Source of the DNA: Pilimelia anulata
GTDB lineage: Bacteria; Actinomycetota; Actinomycetes; Mycobacteriales; Micromonosporaceae
Assembly: GCF_014647895.1 (NCBI RefSeq)
Contig: NZ_BMQB01000010.1
Coordinates: 134,057 to 198,056 of the forward strand
DNA length: 64,000 bases
Direction: 5' to 3'
Every line of letters starts with the position of its first letter. Within the stretch, counting starts at the first letter, position 1. A program made the position numbers and the translations under genes. Positions 33,966-42,198 of the stretch are shown here, one piece after another. Under the pieces are notes generated by a model. It did no database searches, was not told the origin of the DNA, and saw nothing but the letters and a program-made list of their open reading frames with translations.

Positions 33966-35030
33966 ATGACGCCCCGCGTCCGCTCCACCCTGGCGTCCGC
34001 CGCCAGCGTCCTGCTCACCCTCCTCGCGCCGACCCCCGCCGGCGCGACCACCCCCGGCACGGTCGCCACCGCCGGCCCGGCCGGCGCCGCGCACTGCGCC
34101 GACGAACCCGCCCACCCGAGCACCGCCGCCCACCCGACCGCCCGCACCGCCGCCCACCACTACCACGGCACCCGCCGCACCCACCCGACCGGCCGCACCG
34201 CCGGCCACCGCCACGACACCGACCGGGCCCGGCCCGGGATCGGGGAGCACCGGCGGGCCGTGCCGCGGGACACGCGCGTGGTCGGGGCCGCCGAGGCCGC
34301 CCGGCACGCCGCCGACCTGCGGGCCCGGCTGCGCGCCGCCGGCCCGCGCCCGGCCGCCCCGGCGGTCATCCCGACGTACCTGCACGTGATCAGCAAGGAC
34401 GCCAGCCGGGAGGGCGGCAACCTCCCGGAGCGGATGCTGATCGACCAGATCGACGTCCTGAACGACACCTTCGCCGGCGGGCGCGGCGGCGCGGCGGCGC
34501 CGTTCACGTTCGCGCTGAAGCGGATCACCCGGACCGAGAACCCCGCCTGGGTACCGATGGGCGACGAGCAGGACGCGCTCATGCGCCCGATCCTGCACGC
34601 CGGGGACATGGGCGCGCTGAACATCTACGTCGGCCCGCTGGCGCCGTACGAGCTGGGCCAGGCCACGTTCCCGTTCGACGGCGCGGGCAAGCTGGACGGC
34701 GTCAAGCTCGCCTCGGAGACGCTGCCGGGCGGGACGTACGACCAGTACAACCTCGGGCTCACCGCGACCCACGAGGTCGGGCACTGGCTGGGGCTGTACC
34801 ACACGTTCCAGGGCGAGTCGTGCACCGGCGGCGGGGACGAGGTCGTCGACACCCCGGCGCAGGCGACGCCGTCGTCGGGCTGCCCGGCCGGCAAGGACAC
34901 CTGCCCGGACCAGGCCGGCGCCGACCCGATCCACAACTACCTGGACTACGGCACCGACCCGTGCATGACGGAGTTCACGCCGGGGCAGCGGGCGCGGATG
35001 GCCGACCACTGGCGCGCGTACCGGGGCTGA
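33966..35030 (+). CDS. Secreted M43 (pappalysin-like) zinc metalloprotease
   Basis: A 354-residue secreted metalloprotease. After a signal peptide (to about residue 27) comes a His/Thr/Arg-rich propeptide-like stretch of about 80 residues. The catalytic domain carries the zinc signature HEVGHWLGLYHTF and downstream cysteines (ESCTGGGDE, SGCPAGKDTCPD, DPCMTEF) characteristic of M43B cytophagalysin/pappalysin enzymes. GGAG lies 7 nt before the ATG. It ends 4 nt from the stop of the converging lanthipeptide transporter gene. Physiological substrate unknown. Confidence 0.9.
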   Translation: MTPRVRSTLASAASVLLTLLAPTPAGATTPGTVATAGPAGAAHCADEPAHPSTAAHPTARTAAHHYHGTRRTHPTGRTAGHRHDTDRARPGIGEHRRAVPRDTRVVGAAEAARHAADLRARLRAAGPRPAAPAVIPTYLHVISKDASREGGNLPERMLIDQIDVLNDTFAGGRGGAAAPFTFALKRITRTENPAWVPMGDEQDALMRPILHAGDMGALNIYVGPLAPYELGQATFPFDGAGKLDGVKLASETLPGGTYDQYNLGLTATHEVGHWLGLYHTFQGESCTGGGDEVVDTPAQATPSSGCPAGKDTCPDQAGADPIHNYLDYGTDPCMTEFTPGQRARMADHWRAYRG

Positions 35031-35034
35031 CGGG

Positions 35035-37023
35035 TCACCCGTCGCGGGCGAGGACGGTGGTACCCCCGCCGTCCGACCCCGCGCCCCCGGCCACCGCGCC
35101 CCCCGCCGGCGCGCCACCGGGAGCGACGCCCCCGGCCGCCGACGCGACGCCGACCGGAGCGACCGGGGGCAGCCGCATCGTGATCGCCGCGTCGCCGCGC
35201 GCCCGCACCGCGGCCACCCCGACCATGGCCCCGCCGCCGCCCCGAGCCACCCCGGCCGCGGGCGGCGCGCCGGCCGCGTGCGGCTCCGCGCTCCAGTACC
35301 CCAGCAGCTCCCGGTACAGCGGCGACCGCGCCACCACCGTGTCGTGGTCGCCGGCGACCGCGCTCACCCCGTCCAGCACCAGCACCCGCTTGGCCCGCAG
35401 CGCCGAGCTGACCCGGTGCGCCACGATCACCACCGCCCCAGGCCGGGCGGCGAACGCCTCCTCGGCCCGCCGCTCGGCCGCCGGGTCCAGGTAGCAGGTG
35501 GCCTCGTCCAGCACCGCCAGCCCGGCCGGCGACAGGTACGCCCGGGTCAGCGCGATGAGCTGCCGCTCGCCCGCCGACAGCGGGCCGGGGTCCAGCGGCG
35601 CCCGCCAGCCGCCGAGCCGCTCGACCAGCCCGCGCGACCCGACCGCCTCCGCGGCGGCGACCACCTCGGACTTCTCGGCGTGCGGGCGCAGGTACGTCAG
35701 GTTGGCCCAGACCGAGCCGGCGAAGACGTACGCCTCCTGCGGGATCAGCACCCGGCGGGTGGCGAGGTCCGACGGGGCGAGGTGGCCGATGGGGACGCCG
35801 CCGATCCGGACCGTGCCGGCGTCGGGGGTGAGCATGCCGCAGAGCAGGCCGGCGAGGGTGGACTTGCCGATCCCGCTGGGCCCGACGACGGCCAGGTGGT
35901 CGCCGCGGGCGACGGTGAGGTGCAGGTTGCGCAGCACCGGCGCGGCCCCCGGCCCGTACGCGAAGGTCAGACCGGCCGCGGTCAGGTGGCCGGGGTCGGC
36001 GGGGGCGGGCAGCCGGAGCGCGTCCGCGACCGGGACCCGGCCGCGGACCGGGCGGCCCGCGGCCGGGCTGACGCCGCGGGCGTCCTCGGCGACGCTGGCC
36101 TCCAGCAGCCGGCCGACGGTGACGACGAACCGCAGGCCGGCGCTGCCCAGCCCGCTGATGAGCTGGTTCAGCGCGGGTTGCAGCGCCGACGCCACGTACG
36201 TCAGGCCGCCCAGCAGCGCGCCCGCGCTGAGCCCGCCGGCGGCCAGCCGCGGGCTGGCGGCGAGCAGGACGACCAGCGGCCCCCACCCGCCGACGGCCTG
36301 GCAGAGCACCCGGAGCAGGGCGACGTTGGCCAGCGCCCGCTCGGCCGCGGCCTGCGCGGCGACCGGCTCGTCGACCAGCGCGGTGGCGAAGCCGGCGGAG
36401 CCGGTGGCGGTGACGTCGCGGACGCCCCGCAGCACCCCGGTGGCCCGGGCGGCGAGCTGCTCGTCGGTGGCCACGTACGCCCGGTGCCGGGCCGCCGCCA
36501 GCCCCAGGGTGGCGACGAACAGGCCCAGCCCGATCAGGAACGGCGGCAGCACCAGCGCCGCGATGGCGGGGGAGAGGGCGAGCAGGCCGGCGACGGCGCC
36601 GAGCACGCTGACCGCGAAGCCGCGGACGACCATGATCAGGCCGCCGTACGTGTCCCGGGCGATCTCGACCTGGTGGGTGAGCCGGGCGACCGCGCCGTCG
36701 TCGCGCCGGCCGTTGATGCCGCGGGCGAGCGCGCCGTGCACGACGTAGCTGACCAGGTCGTCGCGGAACGGCTCGACCAGCTCGCCGAGCCGCCGGTACA
36801 CCTGCCGGGAGCCCAGCGCGCCCACCGCCGCGGCCGCGACGATCGCCGCCAGCCAGGCCACGCCGACGCCGGGGCGGCCGGCGAGGAAGCCGTCGTCGAG
36901 GGCGCGGGCGACGGCCGTACCGGAGACCGCGGCGGGCAGCAGCTCCGGCAGCGACCAGCCGGCGAGCCCGCGCAGCACCCGGCGGTCGAGCCGGTTCGCG
37001 CCGAAGCGCAGTTCGCGCCTCAC
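35035..37023 (-). CDS. ABC half-transporter of the lanthipeptide cluster (RamB-like)
   Basis: A 662-residue exporter half with about six membrane helices in the first 310 residues and a C-terminal ATPase (Walker A GPSGIGKST, signature LSAGERQLIALTRAYL, Walker B LAVLDEAT, H-loop IVAHRVSS). The last 80 residues form a Gly/Ala/Pro-rich tail not expected in RamB. The GTG start overlaps the stop of the other transporter gene (GTGA), so the two halves are made together and likely form a heterodimer exporting the modified peptide. Substrate is inferred from position. Confidence 0.88.
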   Translation of the reverse strand: MRRELRFGANRLDRRVLRGLAGWSLPELLPAAVSGTAVARALDDGFLAGRPGVGVAWLAAIVAAAAVGALGSRQVYRRLGELVEPFRDDLVSYVVHGALARGINGRRDDGAVARLTHQVEIARDTYGGLIMVVRGFAVSVLGAVAGLLALSPAIAALVLPPFLIGLGLFVATLGLAAARHRAYVATDEQLAARATGVLRGVRDVTATGSAGFATALVDEPVAAQAAAERALANVALLRVLCQAVGGWGPLVVLLAASPRLAAGGLSAGALLGGLTYVASALQPALNQLISGLGSAGLRFVVTVGRLLEASVAEDARGVSPAAGRPVRGRVPVADALRLPAPADPGHLTAAGLTFAYGPGAAPVLRNLHLTVARGDHLAVVGPSGIGKSTLAGLLCGMLTPDAGTVRIGGVPIGHLAPSDLATRRVLIPQEAYVFAGSVWANLTYLRPHAEKSEVVAAAEAVGSRGLVERLGGWRAPLDPGPLSAGERQLIALTRAYLSPAGLAVLDEATCYLDPAAERRAEEAFAARPGAVVIVAHRVSSALRAKRVLVLDGVSAVAGDHDTVVARSPLYRELLGYWSAEPHAAGAPPAAGVARGGGGAMVGVAAVRARGDAAITMRLPPVAPVGVASAAGGVAPGGAPAGGAVAGGAGSDGGGTTVLARDG

Positions 37024-38717
37024 GTGAACACCGCCCGGTAAGCCGGGTCCGCCCACAGCGCCCGGTGCGGCCCGATGCCGCGGACGTGCCCGGCGTCGAG
37101 CCAGACGACCCGGTCGGCGCGGGCGGCGATGCCGGCGCGGTGGGTGACGATGAGCCGGGTGGTGCCGTCGGCGAGCGCGCGCTCGACGTGCAGCTCGGTG
37201 AGCAGGTCGAGGCTGGAGGTGGCGTCGTCCAGGACGAGCAGCCGGCGCCCGGCGGCCCGGTCGGCGACGAGCGCCCGGGCCAGGCCGAGGCGCTGGGCCT
37301 CGCCGCCGGACATCGGCGCGTCGTCCAGCGGCGTGTCGTACCCGTGCGGCAGTCGCATGATCACCTCGTGCGCGCTGGCCCGGCGGGCGGCGGCCTCGAC
37401 CGGGGCGGGGCCGGCGCCCTGGCCGATCGCCTCGCCGACGGTCCGGCCGGCGAGGACCGGGCGCTCGAACGCGCCGCCGACGGCCGCGCGCAGGGCATCG
37501 GCGGACAGCTCGGGCAGCGGTACGCCGTCGAGCAGCACGGCCCCCTCGTCCGGGTCGCGCAACCGGGCGGCGAGGGCGGCGAGCAGCGACTTGCCGGCCC
37601 CGGACGGGCCGACGACGGCCAGCGTGCTGCCGGCGGGGACGGCCAGGTCGAACCGGTGCAGCAGCGTCCGCGACCCGTCGTGCAGCGCGACCCCGCGGAA
37701 CTCCACGGCCCCGCCGCCCGCCCCGGCCGCGGCGTCGCGCCCCGCGCCGGCCGCCGGGTCCGCGCCGGCCGCGGTCGGCAGGACCCCTGTCCCGTACGGC
37801 AGGGCCGGCGCGTGCAGCACCTCGCGGGTGCGCCGCGTCCCCGACTTGGCCCGGGCCAGCCCGTTCAGCGCGGCCGTCACCCCGCCCAGCCCGGCGCCGA
37901 GCACCGCGTACTGGTGGGCGGCGAACAGCTCGCCCGGCGTGATCCGCCCGTCCAGCAGCGCCCAGCCGGCGGCGGCCAGCACGACCACCTCGATCACCGG
38001 CCCGACGATGGCGGCCTGCGCCGTCGCCCGGGCCACCACCTGCCAGGTGAGCCGGCCGTGGCCGCGCAGCGGGGGGAGCAGGGCGAGGACGCGGCGCTGC
38101 TCCTCGTCGCCCGTACCGGCGGCGGCGATGGTCCGGACCCCGCCCAGCGCCTCGGTCAGCCGGGCGGCCAGTCCACCCTGGACCCGCTGGTAGTCGGTGA
38201 GGATCGTGGCGTTGCGCCGGGTGAACGCGGTGAGCACACCGGCGGCGAGCAGCAGCCCGCCGAGGAACGCGGCGGCCAGCCAGCCGTCGATCCAGGCGAG
38301 CAGCCCGAGGCTGCCGAGCGGGGGCAGGACGCCGACCAGGACGCCGACGGTGGCCGGGCCGGCCCGGGCGGCGTCGGCGGCGCCGGCGGCGACGCGGCTG
38401 ACCAGGTCGCCGGTGGCGAAGCCGGCGGCGCCGCGGGGGCCGAGCCGGAGCACGTGCGAGACGACGAGGTGGCGCAGGGTGGCGGTCCGGGCGGCGAGGT
38501 ACCGGCTGCCGACGTACGTGTCCAGCAGCGCGACGAGGACGAGGGCGGCGACGAGGGCGCCGGTGAGGGTGAGCCAGCGGGTGCTGTCGGTGCCGCCGAC
38601 GATGCCGTCGACGGTCCGGCCGAGGAGAGTGGGCAGCGTCAACTGGCCGGCGACCTGTGCGGCCGCACAGGCGGCCATGATCACCAGCGACGCGCGCGCG
38701 GGGCGGTGGATCCGCAT
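37020..38717 (-). CDS. ABC half-transporter of the lanthipeptide cluster (RamA-like)
   Basis: A 565-residue half-transporter: six membrane helices (first at VIMAACAAAQVAGQLTLPTL), then an ATPase with Walker A GPSGAGKSL, signature MSGGEAQRLGLARAL and Walker B LLVLDDATSSLD. ATG 38717 (MRIHRPARA) is preferred; an upstream ATG at 38816 would overlap the precursor gene and add a non-homologous, charged extension. No strong ribosome binding site. It lies 59 nt after the precursor gene, behind a strong hairpin. The partner gene overlaps its stop. Confidence 0.87.
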   Translation of the reverse strand: MRIHRPARASLVIMAACAAAQVAGQLTLPTLLGRTVDGIVGGTDSTRWLTLTGALVAALVLVALLDTYVGSRYLAARTATLRHLVVSHVLRLGPRGAAGFATGDLVSRVAAGAADAARAGPATVGVLVGVLPPLGSLGLLAWIDGWLAAAFLGGLLLAAGVLTAFTRRNATILTDYQRVQGGLAARLTEALGGVRTIAAAGTGDEEQRRVLALLPPLRGHGRLTWQVVARATAQAAIVGPVIEVVVLAAAGWALLDGRITPGELFAAHQYAVLGAGLGGVTAALNGLARAKSGTRRTREVLHAPALPYGTGVLPTAAGADPAAGAGRDAAAGAGGGAVEFRGVALHDGSRTLLHRFDLAVPAGSTLAVVGPSGAGKSLLAALAARLRDPDEGAVLLDGVPLPELSADALRAAVGGAFERPVLAGRTVGEAIGQGAGPAPVEAAARRASAHEVIMRLPHGYDTPLDDAPMSGGEAQRLGLARALVADRAAGRRLLVLDDATSSLDLLTELHVERALADGTTRLIVTHRAGIAARADRVVWLDAGHVRGIGPHRALWADPAYRAVFT

Positions 38718-38732
38718 CGGGGTGGACGCACC

Positions 38733-38766
38733 GCGGTCCCGGTCGGTATGTGCCGACCGGGACCGC
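38733..38766 (-). terminator. Intercistronic hairpin after the lanthipeptide precursor gene
   Basis: A perfect 14-bp stem (arms GCGGTCCCGGTCGG and CCGACCGGGACCGC) with loop TATGTG on the plus strand lies 10 nt beyond the precursor stop and 15 nt before the transporter start. It has no T-run. Such hairpins in lantibiotic operons act as partial terminators or 3' stabilisers that give more precursor than transporter mRNA; that effect is inferred here. Confidence 0.75.
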
Positions 38767-38776
38767 GATTGCAACG

Positions 38777-38923
38777 TCAGTTGCAGGTGGTCACGCTGAG
38801 CGAGCTGTCGCCGCACAGCAGCAGGCTGGCGCGGCTGTTGAACCCGCCGTGACCCCAGCCGCCGTGGCCGTCGCCGTCGCCGTAGCCCGACAGCTCCATG
38901 GCCTGGAGGTCCAGAAGAGCCAT
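38777..38923 (-). CDS. SapB/AmfS-like class III lanthipeptide precursor
   Basis: A 48-residue precursor peptide. Its last 19 residues (SRASLLLCGDSSLSVTTCN) match the SapB core of Streptomyces RamS except for one Ile-to-Val change. The leader starts MALLDLQAME, keeping the LDLQ-ME recognition motif seen in RamS (MNLFDLQSME). Between them lies a Gly/His/Trp-rich segment (SGYGDGDGHGGWGHGGF) absent from RamS. Expected modification: dehydration of serines and two lanthionine or labionin-type rings ending at the two Cys. SapB-type peptides are surfactants that help aerial hyphae form. GGGAG lies 6 nt before the ATG. Confidence 0.93.
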   Translation of the reverse strand: MALLDLQAMELSGYGDGDGHGGWGHGGFNSRASLLLCGDSSLSVTTCN

Positions 38924-38963
38924 TTCACACTCCCTTTGACAAATGTGCTTACCAACCGCGCCC

Positions 38964-41561
38964 TTATGGCGCGGTGCCTGTGGACCGTGCCGGCGGCGCC
39001 AGCAGCGGTAGGTGGACCGGGCGGTCGTGGTGCGCCGCGCCGATCGCGAGCAGGACGCCGGCCGTACCGGTGGCCAGGTCCATGGAGAGCCGGAGGAGCT
39101 GCTCGCCCGGGAAGGCGATGCCGCCGCCGTACGGCAGGGCGTGCCAGCCGAGGTCGCGCACCTGGTCGGCCAGCGCGGGCTCGGCCCCGCCGGTGACCGC
39201 GCGCCGGTCGGCCAGGTAATACGCGATGCCCGCGCGGCCGGCGAACAAACCCGACTGGACGTACAGCGGGGACCGCGCCGCCCGGTGGATCGCCGCCGCG
39301 GCGGCCGCCAGCTCCTCGTCGGGGCACCGGTCGAGGTACCGCTCCAGCGCCAGGCCGATGCCGACGCTGCCCCGGCCGAGGTACGGCATGGTCCGCCAGC
39401 CCTCGTTGACCACCAGGTCGCCGGTCGCGTCGCGCTTGCACCGGCGCAGGTCCTGCCGGAGCGCGACCCCGGCCGCGTCGAGGTACGCCTTGTCGCCGGT
39501 GTCGTCGTACGCCCGCAGCAGCAGCAGGGCCGCGCCGGCGCCGCCGTGGAACAGGCCGGCGTACGGGTGCTTGCCCCCGCTGACCTCCGGCACGCCGTCC
39601 ACCGGGCCGAGCCGCTCGGCGACCAGGTCGGCCGCGTCCCGGGCGGCGGCGCGCAGCGCCGCGTCGCCGGTGCGGTCGGCGAAGTGGGCGAGGTTGAGGC
39701 CGACGCCGGCCAGCCCGCCGTACAGGTCGCTGCCGAGCCCGCGCCAGTCCGTGTCGAGGCAGCGGTCGAGCACCGCCCGGGCCGCGTCGGCATGGCCGAG
39801 TCGGTCCAGCGTGTACGCCACCCCGTGCAGTCCGTCGTACAGTCCGATCATTGTCCCGGTGCCGGCCCGGCGGGCGCCGCGCAGCAGCCACTCCTCGCCC
39901 TCGGCGTACCGCCCCGCACCGGTGGCCTCCAGCGCGTACAGCACGCCGGCGGCGCCGTGGGCGAGACCGAGCCCGCCCTCGTCGAACTGCTGGATGTCGC
40001 CGGGGAAGAGCCGGTCCGCGCGGTGCGGGCTCACGCTGGTCAGAATGGCACGCGCCAATGCGTCGCGGGCCGGAATCCAACGGTCCGACACCCGCCAGTC
40101 GGCGGGGCCGAGGCCGTCGGCCGGCGCCCGGGTCTCCGGCGGGGCGTACGGGCCGGCGAGCCGCTCGATCGTCTCGACCGCCTCGTCGAGGTAGTCGCGG
40201 CCGACCGGGAAGTTCGCGGCGATGATCTCCGCCAGGTGCGCGGCCTTCGCCGGGGAGAGCCAGAGGAGCTGGGTCAGCGGCAGGAACACGGCCAGCCGCA
40301 GACAAGCGAGGGCGTACCGGTCCAGGTCGCTGCCCCGGACCCCGCGCGGCGGGGCGAAGCCCTGGTTGCCGAGGCCGGGCCGCCGGTTGTCGGCGACGAG
40401 GCTGGCCACCTCCAGGTCCAGCAGCGCGACGGTGTCGTCGGGCCGGACCATGACGTTGAACAGGTGCAGGTCGCCGTACACGACGCCGCGGTCGTGCATC
40501 GCGCACACGGCCTGCTCGACCCGGTCGAGGATGGACAGCGCCCAGCGGGTGTACTCGCGGCGGGCGGCGTCGTCGCCGTCGTGCACCATCGGGTGCCGGG
40601 CGACGACCTCCTTGTTCAGCGGCACGCCCGGCACGTACTCCATCGCCAGGAACCGGTGCTCGCCGATCTCGAACAGGTCGTACACCGCGGGGATGCCCGG
40701 GGAGCCGGCCAGCTTGCTGAGGAACGCGTGCTCGACCCCGACCCGGGTGGCGGCGTCGCTGCCCTCGGCGTCCAGCCCGGCGTACGGGCGGCCCTCCTTG
40801 AGCACGACCTCGGCGCCGGTCCGGGTGTCCCGGCCGCGGTACAGGCCGCCGCCGTTGGAGAAGTGCATGACCCGCTCGATCGCGTACGGCACGTCGGTCG
40901 TCGTCACCGCGTTGCGGGCGTCGAGGTGCGGCCGCAGGAAGTCGGGGACGGCCAGCCACTCGGGCACCCGGAAGACCGGGTCCCGGCGGTCCGGCACCAG
41001 CACGCCGTCGGGGTTCTCGATGGCCGGCACGACCGCGCCGGTGCCGTCGACGCAGTACCGGCCGGCGAACCCGCCATACCGGACGTACAGCGGCCCGCCG
41101 CCGATCCGCAGGTCACTGAGGATGTACGGCCCGGCCTCGCCGTCCAGCGCGCCGGACAGGTCACTGAGGATGGTCGCGCACTCGGCGTCGTCCGCCGGGT
41201 AGATCGTGGCCAGCTTGCCGCTGTGGCCCCGGGGAGCGTACTTCGAGCTGCGCAGGAACAGGTCCCGCGGCGAGCGCAGTACCTTGCACTCGATGCCGCG
41301 CGGCAGGCAGTAGTCCAGCAGCACGGCCAGGACGCGCTCGGCGTTGTCCGGGGTGGCGGAGGCGTGCACCTTCCAGCCCTGGGCCGGGACCCGGCGGACC
41401 GGCGGCACGAAGGCGAGCCAGTCGGCCTTGGTCTCCCGGCGCCAGCCGGCGGGGAGCGGCCGGTCGGCGGCCCGGAAGCCGGTGGCGGGCCCGTCGGTGC
41501 CGTGCACCGCGTCGAAGAACAGGCGGTCGGCGACGCAGAACAGTTCGTAGCGGTCGTCCAC
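38964..41561 (-). CDS. Class III lanthipeptide synthetase LanKC (RamC/AmfT-like)
   Basis: An 865-residue three-part enzyme that phosphorylates Ser in the precursor, eliminates phosphate and cyclises. Residues 1-200 are the pSer/pThr lyase region. Residues about 230-490 are a Ser/Thr-kinase-like domain with ATP Lys255 (EVVLKE), catalytic loop YGDLHLFN (362-369) and metal-binding DLE (382-384). Residues from about 510 are a LanC-like toroid (GLAHGAAGVLYAL, VGLNLAHFADRTG) that lacks the zinc-binding Cys/CHG motif, as in class III. GTG 41561 has GGAGGAGG 9 nt upstream. The precursor gene starts 40 nt after its stop. Confidence 0.95.
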   Translation of the reverse strand: MDDRYELFCVADRLFFDAVHGTDGPATGFRAADRPLPAGWRRETKADWLAFVPPVRRVPAQGWKVHASATPDNAERVLAVLLDYCLPRGIECKVLRSPRDLFLRSSKYAPRGHSGKLATIYPADDAECATILSDLSGALDGEAGPYILSDLRIGGGPLYVRYGGFAGRYCVDGTGAVVPAIENPDGVLVPDRRDPVFRVPEWLAVPDFLRPHLDARNAVTTTDVPYAIERVMHFSNGGGLYRGRDTRTGAEVVLKEGRPYAGLDAEGSDAATRVGVEHAFLSKLAGSPGIPAVYDLFEIGEHRFLAMEYVPGVPLNKEVVARHPMVHDGDDAARREYTRWALSILDRVEQAVCAMHDRGVVYGDLHLFNVMVRPDDTVALLDLEVASLVADNRRPGLGNQGFAPPRGVRGSDLDRYALACLRLAVFLPLTQLLWLSPAKAAHLAEIIAANFPVGRDYLDEAVETIERLAGPYAPPETRAPADGLGPADWRVSDRWIPARDALARAILTSVSPHRADRLFPGDIQQFDEGGLGLAHGAAGVLYALEATGAGRYAEGEEWLLRGARRAGTGTMIGLYDGLHGVAYTLDRLGHADAARAVLDRCLDTDWRGLGSDLYGGLAGVGLNLAHFADRTGDAALRAAARDAADLVAERLGPVDGVPEVSGGKHPYAGLFHGGAGAALLLLRAYDDTGDKAYLDAAGVALRQDLRRCKRDATGDLVVNEGWRTMPYLGRGSVGIGLALERYLDRCPDEELAAAAAAIHRAARSPLYVQSGLFAGRAGIAYYLADRRAVTGGAEPALADQVRDLGWHALPYGGGIAFPGEQLLRLSMDLATGTAGVLLAIGAAHHDRPVHLPLLAPPARSTGTAP

Positions 41562-42051
41562 TTCGCTCTCGCCTCCTCCGTTTGTCCAGTGCTTGCCCGT
41601 CCGGTTGTCCCGAACTTGTGGGTCCGCGGTGGAAAACGATGGCTGCTCTGTGGACGCAACGCCCTATAGAGCTACATGTCCTTATCTCACCCATTCGGCG
41701 TACGGGGAGTTAAATAAGGCAATTGCCTGACCTGCGGGAACGCCAGAAGCGGCCCGGAACCAGTAACCGTCAGACCCCGGTCACCGTTACGCCACGTCTA
41801 CCAAACCGGGCGAGAATGCGAACAGGCAGTAACGACCGACAGCCGCCGAGGGTGCGGCCCGGTACCGATCAGCCCGGTTTACTGGTAAAACTGTCCTGAT
41901 ATGCGGATAACTGTCCGCAATGGATCATGCTGCCCGCGCGCGGCCGGTACGCGCCCGGCCGGCACGTGAAGGGCCGCACGTGAGGGACCGGTACGCGGGG
42001 GCGGGGACGCGAAAGGGCGGCGCGCCGCCGGCGCACCGCCCCTGACGCCCG
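41562..42051. promoter_or_regulatory. Noncoding region upstream of the lanthipeptide operon
   Basis: This 490-nt region has no credible gene. On the minus strand TATAGG (41668 to 41663) is a possible -10 for lanKC, with a leader of about 95 nt. A 12-bp perfect palindrome AGGCAATTGCCT lies at 41717-41728. ACTGTCC occurs twice with 19-nt spacing (about 41889 and 41908), the second inside the inverted repeat GCGGA-TAACTG-TCCGC (41903-41918). These are candidate operators. No LuxR-type RamR gene is adjacent. Confidence 0.45.
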
Positions 42052-42124
42052 TAGGGCCGGCGGGAGTCGAACCCGCACTGGCACGGACCTAAACCGTGTG
42101 CCTCTGCCGTTGGGCTACGGCCCC
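42052..42124 (-). tRNA. tRNA with anticodon UAG (leucine codon CUA) and a short variable loop
   Basis: A 73-nt cloverleaf on the minus strand. Acceptor GGGGCCG/CGGCCCT has a G·U as its first pair, the D arm is short (GCC/GGC), and the anticodon stem CACGG/CCGTG has loop TTTAGGT, giving UAG at 42091-42089 with G37. The T arm is GCGGG TTCGACT CCCGC. The variable region is only CCAGT. Bacterial leucine tRNAs normally carry a long variable arm, so identity is uncertain. CCA is not encoded. Confidence 0.8.
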
Positions 42125-42198
42125 TCGCCCGCCACCCTACGTGCCGCCGGGCCGGGGCACGCAAGGGCGCGCGGATGTCGCAAGGGGAGCCCGCGGGG

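Noticed and set aside
38924..39793. Longer peptide reading through the lanthipeptide precursor from upstream
   Set aside because: The extension is an off-frame shadow of lanKC. The ATG at 38923 has a good ribosome binding site and matches the RamS start.
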